A stretch of 64,000 bases of DNA, taken from Polytrichum commune. Its lineage: Eukaryota; Streptophyta; Polytrichopsida; Polytrichales; Polytrichaceae. A program made the position numbers and the translations under genes. The notes under the pieces are model-generated. The model was not told the origin of the DNA, ran no database searches, and saw only the letters and a program-made list of their open reading frames with translations. Below, one piece after another: positions 13,101-25,212 of the stretch. The number at the start of each line of letters is the position of its first letter. The stretch's first letter is position 1. Where the stretch lies: the NCBI GenBank assembly GCA_950295325.1, contig OX485804.1:24242001-24306000 (forward strand). The letters run 5' to 3'.

Positions 13101-13495
13101 GAGTGCCTGGATGGGTAAGCATTCACCTAAACCCTATGACCATTAGTCCATTTGCACTAATTCCTATGTTGCATTAGCATTGGCATGAATGCATTATTCT
13201 AATGAAGTGGATACAGGACCGGTTGCCATATGGGATTCCGTGTTGGGTATTGCACCCAAATACTGGCTTCAAAGCAATTGCAGAGGGCGTGGCCTTGCAC
13301 CACCCCGAGTCCATACTTGCGAACGAACGTGAATTCAACAATTTGTTGTTGCAATTGGAAAGCGAGAGCACACAATATGTCCAAATAACGTATGTGCACA
13401 AGAAAGGGACTCCACTGTTGCACATAGTGCAAGGTAGCGGAATATACAATATAGAGGATTTTTGTCACCACCAGCTCCTACCGGTACTTACATAA
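10199..13495 (+). pseudogene. TNPA-like second CACTA gene, six exons, two in-frame TAG stops
   Basis: This is the presumed DNA-binding accessory protein of the element. Inferred exons: 10199-10243 (15 codons, MADAALTGSLAYYAE), 10489-11292, about 11413-11450, 11719-11832, 11951-13114 and 13217-13495. The junctions I could fix are phase 0 with clean GT/AG signals, such as GAG|GTGAGT at 11,293. Exon 2 has the basic plant transposase-type region (FRWHQAVKAVAYRVLDL, PIEVWEVLIKWW). Exon 4 is strongly acidic (SEAESDHDS). Exon 5 starts with a heptad-like stretch (VEGMESKMEQIIKELEQ), probably a coiled coil. Exon 6 (FKAIAEGVALHHPES, YVQITYVHKKGTPLLHI) resembles the C-terminal DUF8039-type region of such proteins. 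Exon 5 contains in-frame TAG stops at 12,275 and 12,752 with the frame continuing beyond each. The start of exon 2 lies in a 158-bp duplication. Confidence 0.6.
10246..10561 (+). repeat. Perfect 158-bp tandem duplication
   Basis: Copy 1 spans 10,246-10,403 and copy 2 spans 10,404-10,561, identical by eye along the full length. Each unit contains the end of an intron, its AG acceptor and the first codons of exon 2 of the TNPA-like gene (ATG CAA GAA GGT). The gene therefore has two equivalent acceptors, at 10,331 and 10,489. Entering at copy 1 soon reaches a stop inside copy 2. Perfect identity implies a recent event. Confidence 0.95.
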
Positions 13496-15458
13496 AGTGG
13501 TCAACCCGATATTTAGTGCCAATGGAAGACTTTGAAAATTCCATGACATATTGTGTGTCATAGCTGGGATAATATTTGCAAATGGTAGAAGTTATTGTTG
13601 CTACTAAGGGAATGCAAGAGTGCCGTGATGGACATGAGAAAGTTCTACACTATTTGTGAATAAAACTATTTTTTTTCTCAACTGCAATAACGAATGGCCA
13701 AACAATTGGGTCAACTGCGATGGATATTCATGTGAATGGGCGGATTGCTGTCATTATTGCATGTGCAAAGTGGGATAGTAACTATACTGAATCTGTTCAA
13801 TATCCACATGTAAAAAGCTATGAAGGCTGGATATAATATCCAATGTAAAAAGCAATGGAGGATATAATATCCACATGTAAAAAACAATGAAGGGTGGAGG
13901 CTAGCGGTGAATAATTTGACCCCCAATAAAATACACGCCAGCAGAGTACCGAGGAATGGTTTACTATATATTATGGTAACTAATGAGAGTAAGTATCCTG
14001 AGTGCTAACTATATATGGAACTGAATCCACAAATGGGCTGACTGATAGCCAACCCCTCCCATAATCGCAGGTCCATAATTATAACCATCCACCTGCCTAA
14101 ACCCATGACCAAACTCAAGAAGGACCCAAAATGACACCTGGAATATCCATATACAATGAAACTCCAACATAATAGGCTCTGACATATGCCATAAACATTG
14201 CCCATTCTGACATCTGCCCTTATAAATTTATGCAGTCCCATTCCACATACAACAATGGATGTCCCTTGCAAGTCATCCCATTTGAGCCAATACACAAGTT
14301 AGAGACCCTAAAACCACTGATGTCCAACGGGATGACAACAGCTCAAATGGTCCATTTATGGTGGCTCAAAAGACCCCTACGTCTCTACTAGTGCATATAT
14401 GCAATCGCTAAGACACTTTTAGCTCACCCCGCAATGGAACACCCTGATTCACGATGGCACACTTTAACAAGACATGTCCAAACCACACTCTTCCATCAAG
14501 GATGGTACCTTCCATGTATTTGCTATCTCCCAAAGTATAAAGGTTAATCTCGCCTTTGCCTTGATATTCTTTTTATTAAATGCACATCTCCCACTGACAC
14601 ACCCCTATAATTTCTCCCATCACCCCAACTTATAGTAGAATTCATCATATTCACTCAATGCAATAATTGACTCTTCTCCATTGTTATCACTTGCAGACAT
14701 GACAAATACGATACACTTATCTGACACCTCCGCAATCTTGGTTGGAAGACACTCCCTCCCCCTTATAATCACGGACATCATCCACGACATAATTTGTCTA
14801 TACAATGTCCATTGATAAACTTATGAATCTCGATAGACCCCATTCCAACATCAAAAACCCCTTTTGAAAACTACCCCACTCAATGCCATTAAATATCTCA
14901 CTTATATGGTACTCAACAAAAGAGAACTAGGAAAAACACCCAGTGTGGTTCCCTTAGATTAGTATGTAAGAGATGCCCTGATTTCATCAAGACAAATATG
15001 ATGTGTGATATCTTGAGGGGTTAATGAGGTTGAGACTTGAGAGTGGAAGTTCTTCTACCCATCTGATGGCCTCCTCAATATAGCCGCCTTAAATCTCCCA
15101 CTTTCAGTTCCTTGCTCCACATATTTTTCCAAACTTAGAGCCACGAGATATGTGTATGCCTTGGATAGAAGAATAGTGAATGCAAACCTGTCGGTATTGT
15201 GAAACTTGGTTGTGGACAACATATACATCTTCTTGAAGGAAAGTGGCATACTCACTCATATTTCATGGATTCTTCCTTCCTGCTCAATCATGTCAATCTG
15301 TACAAGCTATCAAAAGTAGAAGAATATACATATGTCTGGATTTAAAGGCACCGGCATTTGCACGGCCATGTGTTTGTGGTAGCCCTGCAAGTTGAAAGCG
15401 AAAAGGTTGAGAAGCAGGGTAAAGCTTGGAAAATCCTTTCTTTGCGGTTTGGAAACAC
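13496..15458. other. Spacer between CACTA and pogo elements
   Basis: No recognised gene. Short frames on the minus strand near 14.0-14.3, 14.6-14.8 and 15.05-15.25 kb show no family motif I know. A small tandem repeat lies at about 13.80-13.90 kb, listed separately. The right end of the CACTA element may lie here or beyond the nested pogo element. Confidence 0.4.
13797..13905 (+). repeat. Three imperfect tandem copies of a ~32-bp AT-rich unit
   Basis: The unit reads roughly ATATCCACATGTAAAAAG followed by CAATGAAGG and a TGGATATA-type joint. It occurs three times with small differences. Short subterminal repeats are common near CACTA ends, where the accessory protein binds, so this may mark the element's right subterminal region. 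That role is inferred from position only. Confidence 0.6.
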
Positions 15459-15460
15459 TA

Positions 15461-15483
15461 CAGTCCACCCTCTATAAGTGTTA
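15461..15483 (+). repeat. Left terminal inverted repeat of pogo-like element
   Basis: This is an exact inverted match to 17,832-17,854. The TA dinucleotide at 15,459-15,460 lies immediately outside. Confidence 0.95.
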
Positions 15484-16093
15484 CCTCTATAAGTGTTAAA
15501 ATTCCATAAGTGTTAACATTTTTTCTACTCCCTACTTGGGGAGACTACAATAACGTTAAGTGTTCAGTGTTAATTGATTGGCTACTCCCCTCTTTGTAAA
15601 TTTGCCCTCTATATCTGTTAACTTATTATTATACTATATAATACCAACAATATAATATACTGTAACATAGCACATGTAATATACTGTAATATACTGTAAC
15701 ATACCCCCCATTTAGAGATTATTAGGGTTTAGGATATTGACTGCAAGTCCCTCCCTCGTCAACTCAGTTTACTCTAGCAGGTTGAGCCAGTCTACTAGCG
15801 TTCGAATTTCTGAGAATGTTGTTTTCGAATTTCAGACTTGTAGGGCGAATCACATACCATTAGAAAGCTATTGAGGAGACGATTCCAATGGTAGTAGTTT
15901 TGTTGAATTCCGACTTCTAACGAGTGAGTTATGGTTGGCCGAAATCTGCCTTCCAAGTCTCCTGCGGCAGCGGCGGCGAGTTTTGTCTGATTAATTTTGA
16001 GGGTGCTATATTATTTTTTGTGGATAGGGTTTGTGTCCTTGTGGTTTAGAGTCAGTTTGCATCTGTCTTTCAATTTAATCTAGGACAGTAGAG

Positions 16094-17677
16094 ATGGGGA
16101 AGGCTTCAGAGTTCAATTTGGCTCAGAAGAAAGAGATTTTGTTGTATCGGTAGAGTCACGTTGAATCAGGGCAACGTATTAGCAACAGAGCTCTAACATT
16201 GTGGGCAAATGCTAAATTCCAAGCCTCTTCATCTGAAATGTTCATTTCCAGGTTACTCAAGAGAAAGGATTTGCTGGACTTAGACGTTGAAGCACCTCCA
16301 ACTATTAAGAGAGTCAGAAAGGTTTACTGCCCTCAGGTTGAGAATGCTACATTTTCTTGGTTTACACTGATGCAGGAACATGGTGCTACCATAACAAATG
16401 ATCTTTTGATAGCAGCTGCAAAGGAATTCTACAACATGAGCCAGAAGGATCCATCTCAAAAGGAGCTACAATTTTCTAATGGGTGGTTGGAGGGCTTCAA
16501 GCGGAGGTTTAAGATTAAAGGCTACACTCGACATGGAGAAGTAGGTTCAGCAGACAACTCTCCAGAGGCCTTACAACGCATGGAGTAGATCAAACTCATA
16601 TGTTCAAGGTACCAAGTCTCTGATATTTTTAATATGGATGAGACTGGGTTGTTCTATCGATTAGAGCCAAACCGTACATTAGCCACACATCGCCTATCTG
16701 GTAGAAAAAAACAAAAAGAGAGGCTCACAATTGCATTCACCAGTAATGTTGATGGTAGCATTAAGCTGCCTCCTTTTGTTATTAACAAGTTTGTGAAGCC
16801 TAGAGCCTTCTCTCAAAGAAATATTGTGAATCCTCAAAACCTTGGCATTTTGTGGGCAGCCAACAAGAAGGCTTTGATGACAACAGAATTATTTGAAAGG
16901 TTTATGCTAGATTTTGAGGCAAGAATGGTTGCATTGGGCAAGCAGAAGGTTTTGCTTCTTGTTGATAACTTCTCAGGACACCAAACTCCTACCATAGGAT
17001 CAAGGTTGCGTATCACTCAATTGGAGTTTCTACCACCCAACACCACTAGCAGATTTCAGCCCATGGATGCAGGAATAATAGCCTCATTCAAAGCCCAATA
17101 TCGCAAGCGAATGATTGAGCACAAGATCAATTGTTTGATGTCTGCTCAGAATCCAGAGCTTGATGTGTATCAAGCAATAGTCATGCTTCTTCATTCTGGA
17201 GTACTATCTATTCTGACCACCAATCAAGCATTACAGGAGGCTCACCAAAAAGAAGTGCAAGAAATCACCACACTTTTGGAGCGGCTTAGTGTGGTATGTC
17301 AAGCAAGCTCAGAGATCTCACCTAATATGACTGCATAGGAATTCATCAACTATGAAGCTGAATTTGACTTGAATAATCCTTACCAACCATCCAATGAGGA
17401 ATTGATGGAGATGTTCAACCCAGATTGCTTTGTTGAGGAGGAGGATGACACTGAAACTCTTGCATCTGAACCTATAGCCCCTGTGTGTTACAAGGATGTG
17501 CAGTCTTCTCTTCAAACTTTACGTCATTATCTTGAGCAAAGGTCTACTGATGTTATGCATTTGGTCAAGAAATTAGAAAAGTTTGAGAAAGAGATTGATC
17601 ACCTACATGTGAATCAGCTCCAGCAGACCTCTATAGATGCCTTCTTCCATCCTACAGGAGTGGAAATGGAGGAGTGA
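16094..17677 (+). pseudogene. pogo/Tigger-type transposase with three in-frame TAG stops
   Basis: A single reading frame of 527 codons starts at ATG 16,094 and ends at TGA 17,675. Three in-frame TAG codons interrupt it, at 16,151, 16,586 and 17,336, with no frameshift. The N-terminus (GKASEFNLAQKKEILL) is a psq-type helix-turn-helix. A CENP-B type DNA-binding domain follows (FSNGWLEGFKRRFKIKGY). The DDE_1 catalytic core has MDETGLFY, VLLLVDNFSGH and FQPMDAGIIASFK, giving three aspartates with about 33 residues between the second and third. The C-terminus has an acidic stretch and a predicted coiled coil (about 17,510-17,640). Each TAG is one transition away from CAG. The protein is broken as read, but a single-class lesion in an otherwise full-length gene suggests a fairly recent insertion. 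Confidence 0.9.
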
Positions 17678-17831
17678 GACTCCTCAATTGTATTTTGGAA
17701 CTTCAACTGGTATTATAACAATATTTTACTTGTGTTACATTTATACGTGTTATGTTTTGATTTGTTAAACTCTATATTTCTATAAGTGTTAACACTTTAT
17801 AAGTGTTAACAATATTACCACTCCCAATTGT

Positions 17832-17854
17832 TAACACTTATAGAGGGTGGACTG
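17832..17854 (-). repeat. Right terminal inverted repeat of pogo-like element
   Basis: This is an exact inverted match to 15,461-15,483. It ends in GGTGGACTG, followed by the TA target duplication at 17,855-17,856. Confidence 0.95.
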
Positions 17855-17856
17855 TA

Positions 17857-19321
17857 CTAGGAAAAACACATGAAAAGCACAGTACTGTACACTGACAGCC
17901 CGCAGAGTGCTGCACAGATGTCGGAGACTGCCCAGGCGGTGCCAGCGACTGTGGACGCGGTGTCATCATGGACCAGTCCTATTATTGGCAAACCAAGGTG
18001 TGTGAACATTGTTGTGATTTTTGCTGTCAAATTATGTTGTAAGTGTGTCGTGTGTTTGACAATCCATAATTGACCGAGCGCATTAATTGCATGTATATGT
18101 GACATCAATACGCGGTTAATAATTGTATCCCTGACATCATGGGGTGTTCTACTGGTCGTTGTATGTACATAGTACATTTAGTGGTCGTACTTTATACACG
18201 TATTGCCCTGCCTCGTTGTGTGCTATTTTTTCATACAATGTATTGTTGTGTGTGAAATACAAATGATTATTGTAAATGCAACATTGCAATGCAAACTGTC
18301 TGCGAACTTCAAATACCATGCATTCGCAATGGCGTGCACATTCCCAACCATTGCAGATTTTTGTCTGTTTTTCAAGTTTTTGTGCATTCGGCACAGTATA
18401 TTCATACTACCAAAAACTACAGCATGCATTACTGTTCATTTGGTTGCAAATGAGCTGCCATTCGTCCAAACAACTTTGCCATTGCTAAATTGACACCATT
18501 CCTGCTTCCTATCCGTCCTCCTGTAATTTGTTGCCCCTGTGCAGATCTCCCACATAGAGGGTTGCCTCTGTCAGAGCTCTCTGTCGAAGAGGACCCCTTT
18601 CCTAGTAGTGAAAGCCCTGGATTAGTGTTGAAGACACTAAATTAGTCTAGTGAGATTAAGATGAGATGACTTATCACCCTGCCATGGTTGCCATGAAATC
18701 TAACACCATTTGCACCTCCCTCTACCTTTTTGATACCTCCCAACAGTCACTATGCTACTTTATTCCATATACTATAGTGACCATGTTGAAATAGTAATAC
18801 ACTAACTATTTTATTTATTCTCACCAATTCTATGTTGTCTTGCTAAATATATTGATTGTAAACCACCCGTGTAGTGTCACCAACACTGAATATAAACCTA
18901 ACCTTATTTGTCATTCCTTGTAAATAATTTGAGCACTATAGGTTTACCATGTTGCAACTATCGTCAGTTATTAAATGACTTATCATCTAAAATTCCAATC
19001 ATCCATGACAACATTCCATTTTAGAATGTTAGGATGCAGAAAATAACAAACGTTGTTTGAGTAATTAGCATGGATTTTATCCATGACAATACTCATAAAC
19101 CTATTGATAAGAAGTGTCATTAGAAAATATTACCACAATGACATCAAATACAATACAACACTAGATACAATGTTTAGTGTAGTAATTGGGCTTGTGCTAA
19201 ATTTAAAGTTTACAAAAAGGGTCTAGATCCCCCAATGGCAGCAACGGGAAATAATTTAGAACAGATGACATTTGCAATTTTTCTTCAGTTGTGTTTTCAG
19301 TGGTGCTATGTACAGAAGCAT
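17857..19321. other. Spacer, no clear gene
   Basis: A short frame from 17,870 to about 17,997 followed by a GT is exon-like but cannot be tied to another exon; a possible acceptor near 18,545 leads to a stop at once. The rest has no recognisable coding or repeat structure. It ends at the target site of the LINE. Confidence 0.4.
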
Positions 19322-19334
19322 ATGTAAAATGCTT
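19322..19334 (+). repeat. LINE target-site duplication, left copy
   Basis: The 13-bp sequence ATGTAAAATGCTT is repeated exactly at 22,890-22,902 after the A-rich tail, defining both insertion boundaries. Confidence 0.9.
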
Positions 19335-22300
19335 CTAAAAGGGAGGAACTCTACGCTAGAGCAAACCTAGAGACGGCTACAGCTAGGCTTCACGAAGACA
19401 TCTACAATGAGGATAAACAAGGGGAAGTCAACAAGTACAAGGGCATAATTGAAGGGATAGAGGATAGAAAAGCTAGAGGAGCAACAATAAGGGCTAGGGT
19501 AAAATGGCAAAAAGTTGGAGATAAGTGCTCAGGGGAATTCTTCAAATCGGTTAGACAGAAGAATGCGCATGCAATCATCTCAGAACTTAGAGATACTCAT
19601 GGAAGGAGTTTTACCAGGAAAGAAGACCTTGAGGCAATATGCCTAGATTTCTACAAAAACTTGTATAAACATAAGGATATCTCGGAAGGAGCCATAAACG
19701 AAGTGCTAGAGGGCCTACCGGCCACTTTTACATATGACATGAATGAAGCATTAGCAAAGAACATTACAAAAAAAAAGTTATCAGCTGCAGTTTCATCGAT
19801 GGCTAAGGGGAAAGCACCAGGTCAAGACGGGGTACCAATTGAGTTTTTCAAGAAAATGTGGACCACAATTGGAAATGACTTTCTCCGTATGTTGGTTAAA
19901 GGGTTTGAAGACGGGGCTTTACATGAGGGGGTTACAAGAGGGCTTATTAGCCTCATTCCTAAAGAGGGGGACCTTAAAGATCTAAACTACTGGAGACCCA
20001 TCACCCTCCTAAACAATAGTTACAAGATCCTTGCTAAGGCCCTACAGCTTAGACTCCAACCTATCCTACGTGATGTAATTAGTCCAGAACAGACGGCATT
20101 CCTTCCGCTGCGATTTATTTTGGACAATATCGTCTTAACACAAGAAACCTTGCATTGGGCCAAAACATCAAAGCAACCGACAGTGTTCTTGAAACTGGAT
20201 TTCTCCAAGGCTTATGACAAAGTTTCGTGGCATTTCTTGTTTAGAACAATGCAAAAGATGAATGTTAGTGCTAAGTTCATTAAATGGGTAGAGTTGCTTT
20301 TCAAAAATGCGTCGGCCGTGGTCAACTTGAACGGGAGCCCTGGCAATTCATTTAAGGTAGAACGGGGGGTAAGACAAGGATGTCCAATTGCACCATACCT
20401 ATTTCTCATTGTGGGTGAGGCTCTTACACACACAATCAAGAAGGCAATAGCGGAAGGTAGACTTAGGGGAATCACCCTCCCAGGAGGACACAAACAACAA
20501 AGCATTTCATAGTATGCAGATGATTCATCATTTATGGTAAGGGGGGAGAAGAAGTACGTGGACGAACTTGTGCGCCTCCTAAAGGTCTTGAGCGCTGCAT
20601 CCGGGATGGAAATTAACTGGGAAAAGTCTTGTGCTTACTGGTTTGACAAATTCACGCATAGACCTCAGTGGCTAAATGGATACAATTGGCAATGGGCGGA
20701 GGAGGGGGACTTGTCAAAGTTGTTGGGCACACCATTCGGGCTTAACCTCAATATCCAAGATGTTGATACCTTCCTATATCGGAAAATTGCCAAAAAACTT
20801 GATTACTGGAGCACAATGAAACTGTCTCTCGCAGGGAGAGCGGTAATCTGCAACCAAGTCCTACTTTCTACCCTGTGGTTTTTCATAACAGTATGGGGAG
20901 GATCTAATAAGATTTTGAGAAGAATTAGGGGAGCAATCCGCAACTATCTCTGGTCAGGAAAGGAGCAACTCACACGGACTAGAGTCAGCTGGGGAGAATG
21001 CTGTTTAAAAAAGAAGAACGGGGGTTTAGGACTTGTGGATCTTGAGGTGGCCAAGACAAGCCTCCTCTGCAAATGGGTGGTTAAAGCTATGGAACCGGGC
21101 GAATCTAACCTGCAGTTAATGTTAAGGTATAGACTGGCAAGGTTTAAACCGCAAAGAGGAAATAGTTGGGGGGTTAGCTTGGACTGGTTCACTAGTAAAA
21201 AGCATCAAGGTTTCCCGGGGTCTTCAATTTGGGGACATATAGGTAAAGCGTGGAAAATCATGGTTAAGGGGCTCTATCAAATTCCGCCTCGAACTCGGAT
21301 GGAAGTGCTCAACTCTAACATCTGGTGGACGGAAGGGGTGGAATTGCTCAACCAAGGTTTTGCATATCATAGAGGACTTTACTTTTATCGTAAGGGGATT
21401 GGAACGTGGACGACATTTGGGACAGTAACAACCAAGACTTCTTCACATTGGAAAAGGCCCAAGAAAAATTTAGACTCGAGAACACGGATAGGGAGGATTG
21501 TTAGAAATGATAGATAAAATTGCCGGAAATGGCGAAACCTCGAAGAAGATGAGGACATCACATACCCCGGACAATGGCTTGGATTCTACACGAGGGACGA
21601 GGAAGACCCGGTATGCGTCTTCCAATGTGTTGAAGGCTTCACACCGGAATGCCTACAATGGCATAATGCTACCCTCCCCTTCCCCACGACATGCTACACG
21701 GTAGGCACTCACTCTAGATGTCTTAGAGTATGGGAAAGGCCTCTTGGAGAGATTGAAGGATATTTTCATAAGGTGAAGATTATTTACACGAATAGGGGCC
21801 CCAAAAAGGAAGGGGAACGAGAAGAGATCATCTTCTTTTATGGCAAACTTGCCACACTTGGATGGGACCCGGACAGGTGGCGGTGGATAGATGGAGGGCA
21901 TTTTCTGGACTACACCACCAAGGCCGGGCGTGATGCCATTATTAACAGAAACCCAGGCACTTCCCGCGCGGCGGAGAAATGGCAAGGCTACCTCCCGGGC
22001 AACTACAAGTTCTATTGGTTGCAAGTTTGGGACCCACTTCGCGCGGGGAAGGAGGCGGCATTTATATGGTCGATATGGCACAAAGCTGTGGCCGTGAATG
22101 AGTGGAGGGCTCGAATCGCACCGGCCTCTATCTCTAAACAATGTGTCTTTTGCCTCCCACACACTAGTGAGTCGGTCAAACATAAATTTTGGGATTGTAT
22201 CCAAGCACGAAGGGCATGGAGATGGGCCACTTTTATTATGCACGAACTTTGTGGGGTGAGAACGGGGAACTACGACTGTTTCAATTGGAAACAAGCTTTG

Positions 22301-22889
22301 TTCGGGGAAAGGATCCCTAAACGATACGGTAAAAAGATCAAAATTTGGCATCTACTAAGAGGGATTACACTTTGGACTATTTGGATTGAACGCAATGATA
22401 GAGTGTTCAACCAAGTACAATGGCATGAATCCAAGACCAAACAAATCATTTGGGATGGACTTATCATGTATGCCAAAGCGGCATGGAATCGGGTGCTTGA
22501 TACTATTAAGATCAATAGTTTTTTGACGGTGGCGATGATCCAAGGCTTTGACAAAACTTGGGGAGCACGGGCCGTCTTGTGTAGTAGGAGGAATTTACGT
22601 ATGGAGTGGAATTGGAGGAGGCACACTAGGTAGAGTTTTCCCCGCCTTTTGGTGGGTCGGTGGTTTGGGGGTGGTCCTTGGTTGGTGGGGTGGGGGTGGT
22701 TCCTTGGTTAGGTGGGTTGGTGGGTTGTCCGTGGTGAGGGCTTGTTTCTTGGTTCTTCTTACGTGGCGGTGTCCCGCACCCGAGGGGTCCCGCCTCCCCT
22801 CGGTGATGGGTGCGGGTTTTTGTTTTTGTTTTCAATTCATTTGGCGTTGGCTGGGTTTGCCTTCTGTCTCAAAAAAAAAAACAAAAAAA
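19335..22889 (+). mobile_element. 5'-truncated L1-type LINE with target duplication and A-rich tail
   Basis: A 3,555-bp non-LTR retrotransposon copy. A 13-bp direct repeat (ATGTAAAATGCTT) flanks it at 19,322-19,334 and 22,890-22,902. The 3' end is an A-rich tail (22,871-22,889) after a GT-rich 3' untranslated region. The coding frame is already open at the left edge and no endonuclease or ORF1 is present. This is the usual signature of incomplete target-primed reverse transcription. Insertion appears simple, with no other rearrangement visible. Confidence 0.93.
19337..22633 (+). pseudogene. LINE ORF2 remnant: reverse transcriptase and zf-RVT
   Basis: One frame of about 1,100 codons is interrupted by TAG at 20,510 and TAA at 21,515, without frameshift. 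The start is a truncated linker between endonuclease and reverse transcriptase. RT motifs follow in order: KAPGQDGVPIEFFKKMW near 19,811, LIPKEGDLKDLNYWRPITLL near 19,951, FLKLDFSKAYDKVSW near 20,187, GVRQGCPIAPYLF near 20,370, and the catalytic YADD at 20,513, immediately after the first stop. The C-terminus has the plant zf-RVT module (WSIWHKAVAVNEWRAR, then a CX2CX9HX4C zinc knuckle at about 22,140). It copied RNA to DNA at the target nick. Upstream APE endonuclease and ORF1 are missing, so this copy cannot move by itself. Confidence 0.93.
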
Positions 22890-22902
22890 ATGTAAAATGC
22901 TT
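22890..22902 (+). repeat. LINE target-site duplication, right copy
   Basis: This is an exact repeat of 19,322-19,334, directly after the A-rich tail. The first A could belong to either the tail or the duplication. Confidence 0.9.
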
Positions 22903-24075
22903 ACTTTGAATGAGTAAATATACAAGAACTTAGCTTGATTTCAGATCGAGCTCCCTCTTTTTGCTATTCTCTTGTATCAAAGAATGGTCCAATCTACAGA
23001 GCATTGGGCACAAGCTCTTGGAGGAAAGTGGTAAGGCAAGTTAGTCAGGAGCAAATCGTACTGAACCTCACAAACACAAATTTAATCAGTCGTCAGACTG
23101 GCACTTGTCATTGCTTTAGAAGGCAGAAGTGCACCTAACATGTAAAAAGCCTGCAATGCATGGGGCCAGGTTTTGTAATTAATTCGTGACACTCTGCACG
23201 ATACATCCAAGATGTTCCAAATTTCAATGCCGCGTAGATTGCCATCCCATGATAGTGTATGTGCCATGCCCAAGGTATGTTGGTATCATCTGGGTTGGTT
23301 TTCAAGTTCTCCGACTTCCACTGATTAGATTTACACAACAAAATGTTTTTGCATTAACAAAAATCTTTGTTAAAGCATCAACAAGTCTCAACTTCCCTAC
23401 AATTTAGCATTGATTATTGAAATATCATTATATTCATTGATTGGAGACTTTTTCAAGATTTGGAGACTAATCAAGGACTTCAAGTTCGATATTGTGTTTA
23501 GTGCATGTGTTGATTATGATATAGATACTTGCTATATTTTTAAAAATATATATTCCTCATGCATGAATATGTAGAAAGTTGATTACCAATGTTCCCTACG
23601 TTCACAATGTTGCATCTTAAACTACGAGTAAAGTTTATTTTGAGACTTTCCAAAGTCTCCAATTAACGAATATAGTGATAAGTGCATGTTTTTTCATTGG
23701 TTAACTGAAGACATAGGTCCTCCCAATTCTGTTCACGATTATATTGAGTGTGAAACATTTTATGAAATTTGAAGACGTAGTCCAATCTCTTTATGATGTT
23801 TGTTGTTTGTTCCTCACCTAACCACACACCAATCAAATAAAGGTGACCGATTAAGAAAAATTATTGTTTAACACCGACATACCATAAGTATGGTAGACTT
23901 TTTTGCATAGTTTGCGGTTCTTGAATATGTTCTTCATCCATTATGTGGCAATGATGGGTAGCGGTTATGGAGTTTGAACCCACTTGTGTACCCACCATCG
24001 CCAACAAACTTTTTGGAACCTTGAATTGGTTCATATACCAATGTTGATTTTGTGAAGTATTTTCTTGCCTCACAA
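22903..24075. other. Spacer with a dispersed, diverged repeat
   Basis: No gene found. The part from about 23,260 to 23,870 resembles 38,770-39,110: both have a cluster of TTTACACAACAAAATG-like sequence, TTGCATTA and a later ATTGAGTGT block. This looks like an old dispersed repeat of unknown class. Confidence 0.4.
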
Positions 24076-24786
24076 TAGTGGGCCATGAAACTTAATTGTT
24101 GGCCCCTTTGGAAATGTGCCCTCCTCATCTACAATGATGCTCTTTTCCTTCAAGAGGCTTCCTCAGTCTTCTTTCCTTTCTACTGTGAATGACCTTTGGA
24201 AACTCCATAACCTTCCATGATTATGCAAGCTCCGCGAAACCCTTAGGGCCAGTTTACATTATGGACGATGAAGTCGGATCATGGAAGATGGCCTTTGTCA
24301 ATGGTCCGACTTCATGGTCCGACTTTCATGGTCCAACTTCATAAAAAATTAGTTTTGAGAACCTTGGGCCCCTCACTAGGTGTAAATTGAATACGGACCA
24401 AGAAGAATGACCATGCACCAAAAAGGGAAATTTTGAAAAAATTTAAAGTTTGACCATTCTCTTGTCTTCTCTTGTCTTTACTTCTTGTTGAATGTGTCAA
24501 AGATGTGGCTCGCAAATCTTCTCACAACAATTTTTTTCTTTTAAATGAGCGATTTAATTTGTACATGTGACATGTTTGTCACTACACTAAATAGGATATT
24601 TAGTGTTTGATAATATTAAACGTTGTTACCACCCTACCTTGCTCAACACTAAAGTTCAATTCTTTGATAATTAGTATTAGAAGATTTCCCATTGCGGTTC
24701 CTTTGACCACCCTGATCTACAGTCACTAAATGATTACATGTTTTTCTTTTTCTTTTTGAAACTGTAATTTTAAGATTTTTGGGGCG

Positions 24787-24839
24787 TGTAATATACCATT
24801 GGAAAGGTATTCTCAAGGCCTTTCCAATAGTATATTACA
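24787..24839. repeat. Hairpin inside the Harbinger-like element
   Basis: Two 21-bp arms (TGTAATATACCATTGGAAAG at the left) with one mismatch flank an 11-nt loop. Its function is unknown; it may produce small RNA or be structural decay within the MITE. Confidence 0.85.
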
Positions 24840-25212
24840 AGCCCTTAAATTAAAAACATTGCAGCTGGTAGAGCAAAAAAAAACAAATCTGCACTCAAAT
24901 TCTTGAGTTTTAGATGTCCCATGTTGTTTGGTGAAACATGTGGGAGCCGGTTTAAGGGGAAGGGCAAGGTGGTAATGGTATGTCTCATGGGCTATGATAT
25001 AATTAAGGCACATAGAGGGTAGATTCATTAGAAATTTATTAAAGTGGTATTTCTCTACCGTGGGCCCTTGTCTTTTCCTACCAAACTACCTTTCTTGCCT
25101 CTCTCACCGCAAAAACTGTTGGACCATGTCAGTGCATTTATTAGGCCTTAAAAATTGTATTTTGGGGACCTCAACCTTCAAGGTCCCTTTGACATTTTTT
25201 GCTTAGTGTAAA

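Larger units (their letters stand above)
4936..13495. mobile_element. CACTA (En/Spm-like) DNA transposon, coding core
   Basis: Two genes typical of plant CACTA elements lie back to back: a TNP2-type transposase on the minus strand (4,936-8,929) and a TNPA-like second gene on the plus strand (10,199-13,495), with further minus-strand reading frames between them. Introns in both genes are short (94-149 bp) and most are phase 0. The coordinates are the coding limits, not the element ends; the CACT termini were not found. The family call rests on the diagnostic transposase, DUF4218 and DUF4216-like blocks. Recent activity is doubtful because both genes are broken, though TNP2 carries only one obvious lesion. 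Confidence 0.75.
15461..17854 (+). mobile_element. Complete pogo/Tigger-like (Tc1/mariner superfamily) transposon
   Basis: A 2,394-bp element bounded by perfect 23-bp inverted repeats that begin CAGTCCACCCTCTATAAG, with TA on each side (15,459-15,460 and 17,855-17,856), the expected duplicated target. The CTATAAGTGTTAA core is repeated just inside both ends (near 15,485, 15,508, 17,780 and 17,796), likely extra transposase-binding sites. It encodes one transposase frame on the plus strand. Intact ends mean it could still be mobilised in trans. Confidence 0.92.

Noticed and set aside
16094-17677. TAG read as a sense codon (altered genetic code)
   Set aside because: TAA and TGA also interrupt other elements here, and decay of methylated CAG explains the TAG codons in silenced plant repeats.
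17870-18640. Two-exon gene right of the pogo element
   Set aside because: The only plausible acceptor (near 18,545) gives a stop after a few codons, and the protein has no recognisable motif.
18600-18660. AGTAGTG as the right CACTA end
   Set aside because: No matching CACTACT end or shared 3-bp duplication was found left of 4,936, and a 7-bp match is expected by chance.
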